The notes below the pieces were generated by a model, which was not told the DNA's origin, did no database searches, and was given only the letters and a program-made list of their open reading frames with translations. A stretch of 54,273 nucleotides of DNA from NCBI GenBank assembly GCA_017459925.1, contig JAFUCC010000169.1, positions 1 to 54,273 on the forward strand, given 5' to 3'. Positions within the stretch are counted from its first letter, which is position 1. Each line of letters starts with the position of its first letter. This document shows, in pieces, positions 24,188-32,138 of this stretch. This DNA is from Eggerthellaceae bacterium (lineage in GTDB: Bacteria > Actinomycetota > Coriobacteriia > Coriobacteriales > Eggerthellaceae). Position numbers and translations under genes: made by a program.

Positions 24188-24784
24188 ATGAAACGCGTCA
24201 TCGCTATTATCTTGGCAGGGCTCGGCGTTTTGCTGGTTGCCGGGTGCGCAAACGCTGCTACAAGTTCGTCGACCAGCGCCGCATCTAATGCGAGCAGTTT
24301 GTCGGCAGTTTCTTCATCTTCTGAACCTGCAAGCTCGACATCGGCGTCAGCCGGGAAAACAGACGGCTCGGCGCTTCCCGAAGAAAAGTGGGGCGATTAT
24401 TTTGCCGTGCTCGGCGACGACGCGGTTGCGTTCGGAAGGCGCGTGCAGACCGAGCTTCCCGTGAAAGCCTACGCCTGCTACCAGGGCGAAGGCGGGGGAG
24501 AGCCCATTTGGTTCGAGGACCAAGCCGACATCGTGAGCTTGTTCAACGCACTTGCCGCGACGAACGCCGCCGGCGATGCGGCAGAGGTCCGCACCGACGA
24601 TTACACCAGCTTCGGGTTCGAGTTTGCCGACGGCACCCGTTCGGATTTCACGTTCGATTCCATGACCTTCATGGTGCAAGAGGGCAATTCCTGGAAGATT
24701 TACGCCATTGCGCCGAACCCCGCGCTCGAGGCATACGCCGACCAGGCGAAAAGCTACACGATGTCGCTGTACGAGCGAAGCTGA
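24188..24784 (+). CDS. Lipoprotein of unknown function
   Basis: 198 residues. Lipoprotein signal with lipobox LVAGC (Cys20), then a Ser/Ala-rich linker (~22-60) typical of this genome's surface lipoproteins. The C-terminal ~130 residues form a compact mixed domain containing DYTSFGFEFADG and FDSMTFMVQEG, with no motif I can name. GGGAAGG upstream supports the ATG at 24188. It is convergent with the XRE regulator, 7 bases apart. Confidence 0.75.
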   Translation: MKRVIAIILAGLGVLLVAGCANAATSSSTSAASNASSLSAVSSSSEPASSTSASAGKTDGSALPEEKWGDYFAVLGDDAVAFGRRVQTELPVKAYACYQGEGGGEPIWFEDQADIVSLFNALAATNAAGDAAEVRTDDYTSFGFEFADGTRSDFTFDSMTFMVQEGNSWKIYAIAPNPALEAYADQAKSYTMSLYERS

Positions 24785-24791
24785 AGCCGCG

Positions 24792-26510
24792 CTAATCGCG
24801 GACAGGCGCGGTGAAGCGCTCGAATGCCGAGACCATGGCGGGGTGCTCGATGACGAAGTGGATGACGGGCCCCTTGTTCTTCGACACGAGCACGTGATGT
24901 CCCTCGCAGATAGTGATCTGGACGTTTCGGAACGCCTGGTTGTTGTCGATTATGAGCGCACATTGCTCATGCGGGGCGATGAACGACTGCAGCGCCGTCA
25001 GATGCTCGATGTATTCGCTGTACGAATAGGAAACGGAATCCTCGAAGAACAAGCCTGACAAATCGAGCGTTGGCGGATAGGCGTCGAACTCCTCGCGCGT
25101 CAGGTTGGGGAATTCAAGCCGGATCTCGTTGCCGTCGAGCAGCTCTTCGAGCTCCTCTGCACGCTGTGCCGCAAACGCCCGAATGGCCGTGCGGTCGGTT
25201 TCGGCAACGTTGTTTCGTTCCAGCATTCGTTCGAGCAAACCAGCTGGGATGCTTCCGATGGGAGGCGTGCTCATGATGACGCGTCGACGGCATTCAAGCT
25301 CCATGCTCTCTTCGAGGAACGATTGGAGCTTGTCGGCGTTGGCGGCCGTGATAATGCGCATAAGCGGCCGGGCTTGCTCGAGCATGCGTTCAGCCCGCTT
25401 GCGGTAGTAACGTACCTCGTCGCGGTTCTTCGTCAGGATGTAGCGCCCTTCGCCCTGGTGCTCGTGAATCGCCTCGCCCTGCATGGCCACCGTGCCCGCC
25501 ACTTTCAGCAGATGGTTGAACACGCTGTTGTCGGCTCCCGTGAAGTAATACGGCGAAATCTGCCCGGTCATGTACATGGGAATCCAGCCTTCGAGGCCGA
25601 GCATCATTTCGGGCAGGGGGCGGTTGGTATCGTGGATCATGTGCAGGTGCAGGCCCTTTTTCAGCATCATGGCCATGCCGTACATCCACTTCCTGGGAAA
25701 TTCGGGGTCAGCCGCCATTTCCTCCATCGGCATGTCGCTGTACATGATGACGCTTGCCGAGGATTTCGAGAGGACCGCTGCCTTCAGGAAGTCGATTTCG
25801 CACTCCATCATCTCGCGGATGCCCGTGTACGTTTTCGTCGTGGGAAGCTGAATGGGCGTAGTGGGGACTTTCATCTCGTCGAAATGAATGGCGCGGATGA
25901 AGTCGTCGAGGTTGAATTCGTCGAGCTTTTTGAGAAAGCTGCTTATGGGATCGTGTATCGGCGCGTAATTCGTGCCAAGCCATGTGGCGACGGCTTGTGC
26001 GCGCGCGTCCTCGTCCGGCGCGTTGTGCAGGCTAGCCCCGATGAGGGCTTGCAAGGCACCGTTGAGGTCGCCGGCTTCGCTCCGCTGAACGGCGAAGCGC
26101 GAAACGCCCGTCACGAACGCCTGCAAGTCGGCTGGGCGCCGCTGGCCGGTGAGGATCCTCGAAATGTAAGAGGGGTCGAAGCTGAGCGCGCGGGCAACTT
26201 CGTTGTTGTTCACGGAAAGGGTTTCAAGGAGCGCGCTCAGGTTCGAGAGGAACGTGTCGTAATCGATGGATATGCCGCTGATCGAGGCGGCAAACTCTTC
26301 GTGCACCGCCTGCTCGCTCAGCGAACCCGCCGAAAGCGCCGCGATGCCCGATGCCAGCATGCGCAGCTGCTTGCTGTCGGGGTCGGGCGTGCGCTCGCCT
26401 GCTCGGTAGCGGCTGATGGCCGCAGCCGATATGCCCGATGCTTCGGCCAAGTCTTTGGCGCTGCAATCGAGTTCGGTGATGTAACGGTTGAGCAGGCTGC
26501 TGAAATCCAT
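24792..26510 (-). CDS. Large XRE-type regulator with two helix-turn-helix segments
   Basis: 572 residues. An XRE-like helix-turn-helix at ~17-40 (SAKDLAEASGISAAAISRYRAGER) is followed by a second at ~98-125 (NNEVARALSFDPSYISRILTGQR). The remaining ~430 residues are soluble and mixed alpha/beta, with MIHDTNRPLPEMMLGLEGW and an HEHQGEG patch. They may bind an effector or another protein, but I do not recognise the domain. The ATG at 26510 has AAGGAC upstream. A perfect 11-bp dyad (26525-26557) lies 15 bases before it. Confidence 0.8.
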   Translation of the reverse strand: MDFSSLLNRYITELDCSAKDLAEASGISAAAISRYRAGERTPDPDSKQLRMLASGIAALSAGSLSEQAVHEEFAASISGISIDYDTFLSNLSALLETLSVNNNEVARALSFDPSYISRILTGQRRPADLQAFVTGVSRFAVQRSEAGDLNGALQALIGASLHNAPDEDARAQAVATWLGTNYAPIHDPISSFLKKLDEFNLDDFIRAIHFDEMKVPTTPIQLPTTKTYTGIREMMECEIDFLKAAVLSKSSASVIMYSDMPMEEMAADPEFPRKWMYGMAMMLKKGLHLHMIHDTNRPLPEMMLGLEGWIPMYMTGQISPYYFTGADNSVFNHLLKVAGTVAMQGEAIHEHQGEGRYILTKNRDEVRYYRKRAERMLEQARPLMRIITAANADKLQSFLEESMELECRRRVIMSTPPIGSIPAGLLERMLERNNVAETDRTAIRAFAAQRAEELEELLDGNEIRLEFPNLTREEFDAYPPTLDLSGLFFEDSVSYSYSEYIEHLTALQSFIAPHEQCALIIDNNQAFRNVQITICEGHHVLVSKNKGPVIHFVIEHPAMVSAFERFTAPVRD

Positions 26511-26524
26511 GTCGTCCTTAAGCG

Positions 26525-26557
26525 GGTAATCAATTTCCTCCGAGGTAATTGATTACC
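26525..26557. repeat. Family-4 palindrome upstream of the XRE gene
   Basis: GGTAATCAATT (26525-26535) and AATTGATTACC (26547-26557) are perfect inverted copies. The centre CCTC/GAGG pairs after one mismatch. A close relative occurs at 40493-40525, so it is a repeat, although it could also serve as the operator or as the terminator of the upstream gene. Confidence 0.8.
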
Positions 26558-26569
26558 GTCCGGTTTTCG

Positions 26570-27331
26570 CTACGAGGCCAGGAACTGAAGCGACTCCTGG
26601 GCGGTTTGCATGGCCGCAATGGTCTCGAAGTCTTCCTTGTAGTAGTTGCACGACCACATGAAGAAGTAGCCGCTGATTTCCTCGGTGTAGTTGGCGACGA
26701 GCACCGTCTTGCCGCCGCCTTCGGGCGTGTACGCGTACTCGAAGCCCACGAGCACGCGGTTGTACTTGCCAGGCAGCGTCACGGTGTTCGCAACCGGCTC
26801 GACGGCAAGGCGGTTCTGGTACTTCTTCTTCGCGTCTTCCATGGTGCCGGCCATGAGGTCCTCGACCGAGCGACCCGTGCTGTTCTTCATGAGCGTCAAC
26901 CTGAAGAAGGGCACTTGGCCGGATTTCGCGCCTGTGTACACGGTGACGTTCATGCCGCTGGTGTCGGCGGTGTAAGCCTTGTCGACCTTGAAGGTGTAGC
27001 CGGCTTCCTTGTTCGTGTAGTCGACGAGCGTGCCGCTGGCGATGGTGGCTGCGCTGCCGGAGGCCGACGACGCCGAACTAGACGAGGCGCTGGCGCTTGA
27101 CGAAGCGCTGCTCGACGAGATGAGCGAAACGCCCGTCGCCTTGTCATCGCCGGCTTCGGAATCGTCCGACGCGCTCGACGCGCTGACCGCCTCGCCCGAT
27201 GCCGATTCAGACGCTGAAGATGCAGCTGAACTGCCGCTCGAAGATGTGCACCCGGCTAGCGCGGTCATGCCGAGAGCCGCTGCCAAGGCAATTGCGCCCA
27301 AGGCCTTCCATGTGATATTCGAATACCTCAT
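26570..27331 (-). CDS. Lipoprotein with Ser/Ala-rich linker
   Basis: 253 residues. Signal with lipobox ALAGC (Cys28), a low-complexity Ser/Ala/Asp linker (~29-90), then a domain of ~155 residues with GTLVDYTNKEAGYTF and NRVLVGFEYAY; function not recognised. AAGGA precedes the ATG at 27331. It starts 26 bases after the stop of the clostripain-family gene, so the two are probably one operon. Confidence 0.78.
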   Translation of the reverse strand: MRYSNITWKALGAIALAAALGMTALAGCTSSSGSSAASSASESASGEAVSASSASDDSEAGDDKATGVSLISSSSASSSASASSSSASSASGSAATIASGTLVDYTNKEAGYTFKVDKAYTADTSGMNVTVYTGAKSGQVPFFRLTLMKNSTGRSVEDLMAGTMEDAKKKYQNRLAVEPVANTVTLPGKYNRVLVGFEYAYTPEGGGKTVLVANYTEEISGYFFMWSCNYYKEDFETIAAMQTAQESLQFLAS

Positions 27332-27357
27332 AGCCAATCCTTTCCGTCAGGCTTTTC

Positions 27358-29397
27358 TTACAGCTGGTTCAGCTTCGCAAGCTCGGCGGTGCGCTTGCCG
27401 CCAGAATACGTTATCAAAGCAGGGTCGGGCGTGTACTCGTTGCCGAACAGATCGGTGACCGTGACCATGTACACGTAGGTGACGTTGCCTGCGAACGCCA
27501 TGGTCATCTTCGTATCGTCGGTCCAGGTGATGGTGCCGGTTGATCCGCTCTCGGTTTTCCCGCCGATGGTGCGGGAAACGAGGAAGCGCAGCTGGTCTCC
27601 TTCCGACAAGGCGGCCGTGGCCTTGGCGACCATGCCGTCCTCGGCGTCGTCGTACACGCACAGCACCTCGTAGGAGTTCGTGGCGTAATCGTACATCGAA
27701 AGCAGGTTCGTACGGTACGTCATCGTGTTGCCGCGGCTGTTCTTCGTCGTCCATTCGACAGGGGTGGAATACAGGTTGTATGCCGGCTTGTCGTCGATGG
27801 CGACCTGGTCGACGATGTCGGCGTACACGTACGCATCGCCGATTTTGTACCATCCGCCCTCGAACCGGTCGGTGTAATGCACGGCTCCGTTGGGGTCGAT
27901 GTCGAGGTCGAGGTTGTTGTCGGAGCCGAGCATGGCGACCGATCCGTCGTCGAGCAGCTGGCCGATCTGGCATTTCGTGGCATCGGCGACGAACTCGGTG
28001 TTGCCCGTGATGTCGACGACATAGTGCCCATCGGAATCGATGCGCGACGACACGGAAAACGCGCCCAGCGCGTCGGCTTCCTCGATCGGGTCGAGGCCCT
28101 TCACGCCCTCGTTATTCCAGTTCACCTTGTCGTATGAATCGGCCTCAGCAGCCAGGAACTGCAGGTAGGGGATGTTGTCGAGGTCGTTTTCCGTTGAAAG
28201 CTCGAAGTACTTCACGAACGTGTCGTAGTCGATCTTCAACGGGTAGAACACCGACAGCCCGGTCGATTTCGCCGATTGCGGGCCGTGCACCTCGTAGACG
28301 ACGGCCTTGTCGATGGCCTTCTCGACGGCGGAAGCACTGGCGACCGATTCGCTCGTGCACTCCATGAGGTCGCGCAGGTCGACCATGTCGGTGTAGCCTT
28401 CGAGGTAGTTGGCATGCCCGAACGCTTGCACGTTGCGCGCTTGCTGTTCGAGTCGCTGCATGGGGCTCGGCTTCTCGGTGGCCGACGCCATGTCGCGGGC
28501 GGCTGTTTCGAACGCGCTGGCCACATCGCCGATGCGTGACAGGTCGACAACCGACAGCGTGGCGGTGGAAGCCACCTTGTTCGCCTGGCATTTCTCCAGG
28601 TAGCTGTCGCAAATCACCTGGCCAAGGCCCGCGACGCCGCCTGTCGGCTTCTCGAACCAGGCAGGCCATTCAGCCCACGCCCAGCCGCATGCGGGTTCGA
28701 CTTCTTCGGAAGCCACCATGTAGTCGGCGTAGGGGGCGAGCAGTTGCGCGTTTTCGAGCGTGGCCATAAGGCATGTGTCGAAGCCGACCACGTCGAAGGT
28801 CACGTTCGCCGCGGCAATGCCGTCGCGGATCTCGGGAAGCGTCAGGGTGTCGTAGTCGAGCTCGTCTTGGCACACGCCCGAAAGCGATCCGCCGCCATGG
28901 TCCCAGAACACGAGCATGTAGTGGTCGGCGGGGTAGTTCTTCACGCCCCAGGCGAGGAAGTCCGCGAGCGTATCGGAATTGCCCATTGACGTGCGCGGCA
29001 GTTGCTCTTGCTGGAACAGCTTGCCATCGGAAACGGTGTAGCGCTCGATGTAATCGGCGCTTACGACGTTGTTCCACCACTCGTTCGCGCCACCCGTTTC
29101 CATGACGAAGTTGACGTTTTTGGCCGTGGCCGCGCCTTGAAGCTCGACAAGGTTGTCGGTGGCGTATCCGGCCTGGGTTTCCAGGTTCGAGCCGCACATG
29201 TATATGAACACCGACCAGGTTTCGTTGGCGCCAACTGCCTTTTCGGCGTCCGCTGAAGCTGCGCCGCTTGGCGCCGATGCCGACACAGCCGTTCCGCTCG
29301 CGCCCGACGAGCAGGCGATGAGCGAGACGAGCGAGACGAGCGCCGTTGCGGCGATGATGCTGGCGATTGCGCGTAACACTCGCTTTCCGCAGGTCAT
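27358..29397 (-). CDS. Clostripain-family (C11) cysteine peptidase, lipoprotein
   Basis: About 679 residues. Signal with lipobox SLIAC (Cys29). The C11 domain begins at WSVFIYMCGSNLE. The catalytic His is in FWDHGGGS (~164) and the Cys in GFDTCLMATLE (~209), the expected order. The C-terminal ~280 residues are beta-rich and look like a substrate or surface domain. Such enzymes cleave after Arg or Lys (family knowledge). The second of two adjacent ATG codons (29397) is chosen because AAGGAG lies five bases upstream. Confidence 0.9.
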   Translation of the reverse strand: MTCGKRVLRAIASIIAATALVSLVSLIACSSGASGTAVSASAPSGAASADAEKAVGANETWSVFIYMCGSNLETQAGYATDNLVELQGAATAKNVNFVMETGGANEWWNNVVSADYIERYTVSDGKLFQQEQLPRTSMGNSDTLADFLAWGVKNYPADHYMLVFWDHGGGSLSGVCQDELDYDTLTLPEIRDGIAAANVTFDVVGFDTCLMATLENAQLLAPYADYMVASEEVEPACGWAWAEWPAWFEKPTGGVAGLGQVICDSYLEKCQANKVASTATLSVVDLSRIGDVASAFETAARDMASATEKPSPMQRLEQQARNVQAFGHANYLEGYTDMVDLRDLMECTSESVASASAVEKAIDKAVVYEVHGPQSAKSTGLSVFYPLKIDYDTFVKYFELSTENDLDNIPYLQFLAAEADSYDKVNWNNEGVKGLDPIEEADALGAFSVSSRIDSDGHYVVDITGNTEFVADATKCQIGQLLDDGSVAMLGSDNNLDLDIDPNGAVHYTDRFEGGWYKIGDAYVYADIVDQVAIDDKPAYNLYSTPVEWTTKNSRGNTMTYRTNLLSMYDYATNSYEVLCVYDDAEDGMVAKATAALSEGDQLRFLVSRTIGGKTESGSTGTITWTDDTKMTMAFAGNVTYVYMVTVTDLFGNEYTPDPALITYSGGKRTAELAKLNQL

Positions 29398-29555
29398 CAT
29401 GGCTCCTTGCTCCCTAGCCTTTTCGAGAAAGTATAGGATTCGGAGCCTGTTGAACGATGGCAATTGACGAATAGTCATCGGCAATCTACCACTGCGCGAT
29501 GCGCGGTCGAACCCTGTATGCAGTGATGGTTGGCGGTTCAGCTCGATGTGCAGAT

Positions 29556-29670
29556 TTGACAATGCCTGTCAGGTGAACAGGTAAATTCCCGTTTTGGCAA
29601 TTTCCAAACAGGCATTGTCAATTGCAGCCTGGAAGAAGATTGAGTCCGTTTCCGAATTAGAACGTTCTAA
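29556..29670. promoter_or_regulatory. Inverted repeats upstream of the surface protein gene
   Basis: TTGACAATGCCTGT (29556-29569) and ACAGGCATTGTCAA (29608-29621) are perfect 14-bp inverted copies, 38 bases apart. A second perfect 14-bp palindrome, TTAGAACGTTCTAA, lies at 29657-29670, 30 bases before the ATG. Both suit regulator binding. The wider 29401-29699 gap holds no gene. Confidence 0.5.
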
Positions 29671-29699
29671 CTTATCCGTTTCGGAGAGAAGGTTGCGCT

Positions 29700-31088
29700 A
29701 TGCCCTTGAAGAAGAAACTTGTCGCCCTGTTCGCCTGCGTCGCGCTCTGCGCGTCGTTCGTGCCCGTGCTCGCCATCGCCGATCCGGCTGACGACGAAGC
29801 CATTGAAGCCGAGAACGACGTTGCCATGACCGCGCAAGCTGAAGGCGAAGACGCTGAGATGGCCGCCCAGGCAAACAATGAGTCTGTGACGGTCATAGCC
29901 ACTGCCACAGGAGGCAATATCGACATTGCGGTAAACGATCGTAATCTCACGGGAGGAGAAGTCGCTTCCGTCAATAAGACTGACACTGTGGGCAATACAA
30001 GCGGGACCAACAAAGTCGTCATCACGCCCGAGTTCACCTTGAGTATCGAATCTATCGCGGTAAAGGTTAACGACGTCGTGGTTGAGGATGTCGATTGGGT
30101 CGTGGATGCAACTGAGGCTTGGACGGCAAATCTTCCGGCTAGCCCGGATGTCACGTACACGTTCGATGTCAAGGTCAAATCCGAAACTGATACGTTCACT
30201 GTTGTTTGGGACTATAGCGGTGACTTTCCGCCCGATGCCCTGCTTCTTCACGGCAAGGCTTCGATTGATGAGGGGAACGGCATCGAGAAAATACCCCATG
30301 AGGGTGAAGGCTTGGGAGAGCTTTACGCGATTCAGGCCGGCACGCTGGTGACCATCCATATCACGCCTGATTATGGCTACCAACTTGAAAGCGCGTCTCT
30401 TAATGGCGTGCAGGTGACGGCGGGTAGCGAAGTCAGCTCTTTCACGTTCACGATGCCCAGAAACCAGTTGCATTTCTCGTCGCTGTTCACACCTGTTGAG
30501 GATAACGTGCAGTCGGGCACTGACCAGGTTATATCTGGAACAATTGAGAATGCGGATGGCATCATCGATTCCGGTAACTTGCAGTTGACTGTAAATGAGA
30601 TGGATGATGCGGAAACGCAGGCGGCAATGGATGCCCAAAAGACAAACACGGCCGATGCGGCTGTCATGTATCTTGACCTTGATTTGAATCAGGTTGTAAA
30701 CAAGGGCACTACTGTTGATGGCGTGGCAACTGACGAGAACTCTTGGACCATTTCTCAAACCGATCTCGATCATGCCATCACCGTCACGCTGCGCATTTCC
30801 GACGCGGCAGCTGCGACAGGCGGCCCGTTCTACATCATTCGCGAGCACGATGGCGCGTACGAGCGAATCGAGTGCACATACGATGCCGCCACACAGACGA
30901 TTTCGTTCCAGACCGACAAGTTCTCCGAGTACGCCCTCATGACGGATAGCGCTGCCGCCACCAAGGCAAGCAAGTCGACGCTTGCCAAGACGGGCGATCC
31001 GCTGACGGCTGGCGGCATGGTCGTCATGGGCGTCGTCGCGCTCGGCGCCGTGGTCTTCGCGACCCGCAAGCTGCGCGAACAGCGCTAG
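29700..31088 (+). CDS. Sortase-anchored surface protein (LAKTG)
   Basis: 462 residues. Signal peptide (~1-28), an acidic start, then beta-rich domains with no enzyme motif. The C-terminal anchor is LAKTG (~428) followed by a hydrophobic stretch (AGGMVVMGVVALGAVVFA) and the basic end RKLREQR. LAKTG is a variant of LPxTG. The middle of the gene (~29880-30800) is clearly lower in GC than its neighbours and may be imported. AGAGAAGG lies upstream of the ATG. A strong terminator follows. Confidence 0.85.
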   Translation: MPLKKKLVALFACVALCASFVPVLAIADPADDEAIEAENDVAMTAQAEGEDAEMAAQANNESVTVIATATGGNIDIAVNDRNLTGGEVASVNKTDTVGNTSGTNKVVITPEFTLSIESIAVKVNDVVVEDVDWVVDATEAWTANLPASPDVTYTFDVKVKSETDTFTVVWDYSGDFPPDALLLHGKASIDEGNGIEKIPHEGEGLGELYAIQAGTLVTIHITPDYGYQLESASLNGVQVTAGSEVSSFTFTMPRNQLHFSSLFTPVEDNVQSGTDQVISGTIENADGIIDSGNLQLTVNEMDDAETQAAMDAQKTNTADAAVMYLDLDLNQVVNKGTTVDGVATDENSWTISQTDLDHAITVTLRISDAAAATGGPFYIIREHDGAYERIECTYDAATQTISFQTDKFSEYALMTDSAAATKASKSTLAKTGDPLTAGGMVVMGVVALGAVVFATRKLREQR

Positions 31089-31112
31089 AGCACGCGAACA
31101 GAGCGCATGTCG

Positions 31113-31140
31113 AAACGGGAGCTTCGGCTCCCGTTTTCTT
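31113..31140 (+). terminator. Intrinsic terminator of the surface protein gene
   Basis: AAACGGGAGC, loop TTCG, GCTCCCGTTT then TTCTT. Confidence 0.85.
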
Positions 31141-31141
31141 A

Positions 31142-31186
31142 TTGCAGGCAATCATAGATAAATGTATAATGCATGCGTAATGCATG
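31142..31186 (+). promoter_or_regulatory. Toxin-antitoxin promoter with direct-repeat operator
   Basis: TTGCAG (31142-31147), a 17-base spacer, TATAAT (31165-31170). TAATGCATG occurs at 31167-31175 and again at 31178-31186, 11 bases apart, overlapping the -10 and start site. This is a good autoregulatory operator for the ribbon-helix-helix antitoxin. Confidence 0.65.
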
Positions 31187-31205
31187 TTACGAGAAAGGAC
31201 GCGTC

Positions 31206-31673
31206 ATGCCCGCATTGCAAGTGCGCGATTTTCCCGATGACCTGTACGAGCGTCTGAAAGCGGCTGCTGCAAAGAACCATCGCAGCATCGCGCAGCAGAC
31301 TGTGGCGTTTGTCGAAGCGCAGCTCAATCAGGAGGACGCGAAAAGCGCAGCCATCCTCGCGCCCGACTTCAGCGTGCCGTTCGTGACACCCAACGTGCGC
31401 GAAGCTTCAGCTCGTGCGCGCGACGTCGGCGCATTCGACTGGCTGCGCGATTTCGAGGAAGAACCCGAGGAGGTCATCGAAGCTCGTCGTAAGAAACGAC
31501 GGCAACTTCGCGAGCAAGCTAAAGAACTGAGCAAAGCCTGGATTGGCCCTAAGCCGACCGCTGATCAAATTGCGGAAATGATTCGTGAAGAGCGCGAGGC
31601 TCGCACGGACAGAATAATGCAGATTGCCGAAGAGTATCACGAAGAAATGAGGAAGAGACATGATGGTGCTTGA
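31206..31673 (+). CDS. FitA/VapB-like ribbon-helix-helix antitoxin
   Basis: 155 residues, longer than a typical ~80-residue FitA. The N-terminal ribbon-helix-helix is ALQVRDFPDDLYERLKAAAA with KNHRSIAQQTVAFVE (~3-45), typical of FitA. A Glu/Arg-rich, helical C-terminal extension (~75-155) presumably wraps the toxin. GAGAAAGGA precedes the ATG. It overlaps the toxin start by 14 bases, so the pair is translationally coupled. Confidence 0.85.
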   Translation: MPALQVRDFPDDLYERLKAAAAKNHRSIAQQTVAFVEAQLNQEDAKSAAILAPDFSVPFVTPNVREASARARDVGAFDWLRDFEEEPEEVIEARRKKRRQLREQAKELSKAWIGPKPTADQIAEMIREEREARTDRIMQIAEEYHEEMRKRHDGA

Positions 31674-32073
31674 TGCAAGTGCGGCGATAAATGCCGCATC
31701 GAGCGAGATTATCGAAAACGCAAACGAAGAACTGATCGATTTTCTCGACACCGAAAAATTCATCGCACCCAGATTCTTCGGTATCGAAGCGGCCAATTCT
31801 GCTTGGAAATTCACTCATGCTGGGCTGTATCCCGAAAGCGAAACAGCTCGGATGATGGCGACGGCAGTAGGGCACATAGACGAATTCTTCGATGATGAGG
31901 AGCTTGTTGGCGAAGCGTTCAGCGAAGCGGTTCGCCTTGATCATCCCGTTTATGACATGCTTTACTTCGTGCTTGCAAGGCGCAAGGGCGTAAAGCTTGC
32001 GACCGCCGACAAAGAGCTCGCAAGGCTTTGCGAGGAGAACGGGGTCGAGTGCGTACGGGTGCTCGACCTGTAA
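31660..32073 (+). CDS. PIN-domain toxin (VapC/FitB-like ribonuclease)
   Basis: 137 residues. The four acidic metal ligands of PIN nucleases are present: D5 (VLDASAA), E43 (GIEAAN), D99 (HPVYDMLY) and D117 (ATADKEL). The toxin should cut RNA when free. It overlaps the antitoxin gene, the usual antitoxin-first order. ATGATG at the start gives two possible first codons. Confidence 0.9.
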   Translation: MMVLDASAAINAASSEIIENANEELIDFLDTEKFIAPRFFGIEAANSAWKFTHAGLYPESETARMMATAVGHIDEFFDDEELVGEAFSEAVRLDHPVYDMLYFVLARRKGVKLATADKELARLCEENGVECVRVLDL

Positions 32074-32138
32074 TGCGCTATCATATGCACCGTTAAGGCG
32101 CTTCCAACATCAACTTCAACTGCAGCACGGAAGGCGTT

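Noticed and set aside
29657..29670. TTAGAACGTTCTAA as an SOS (LexA) box
   Set aside because: Actinobacterial LexA sites need spacing between GAAC and GTTC; here they are fused, and the gene is a surface protein.
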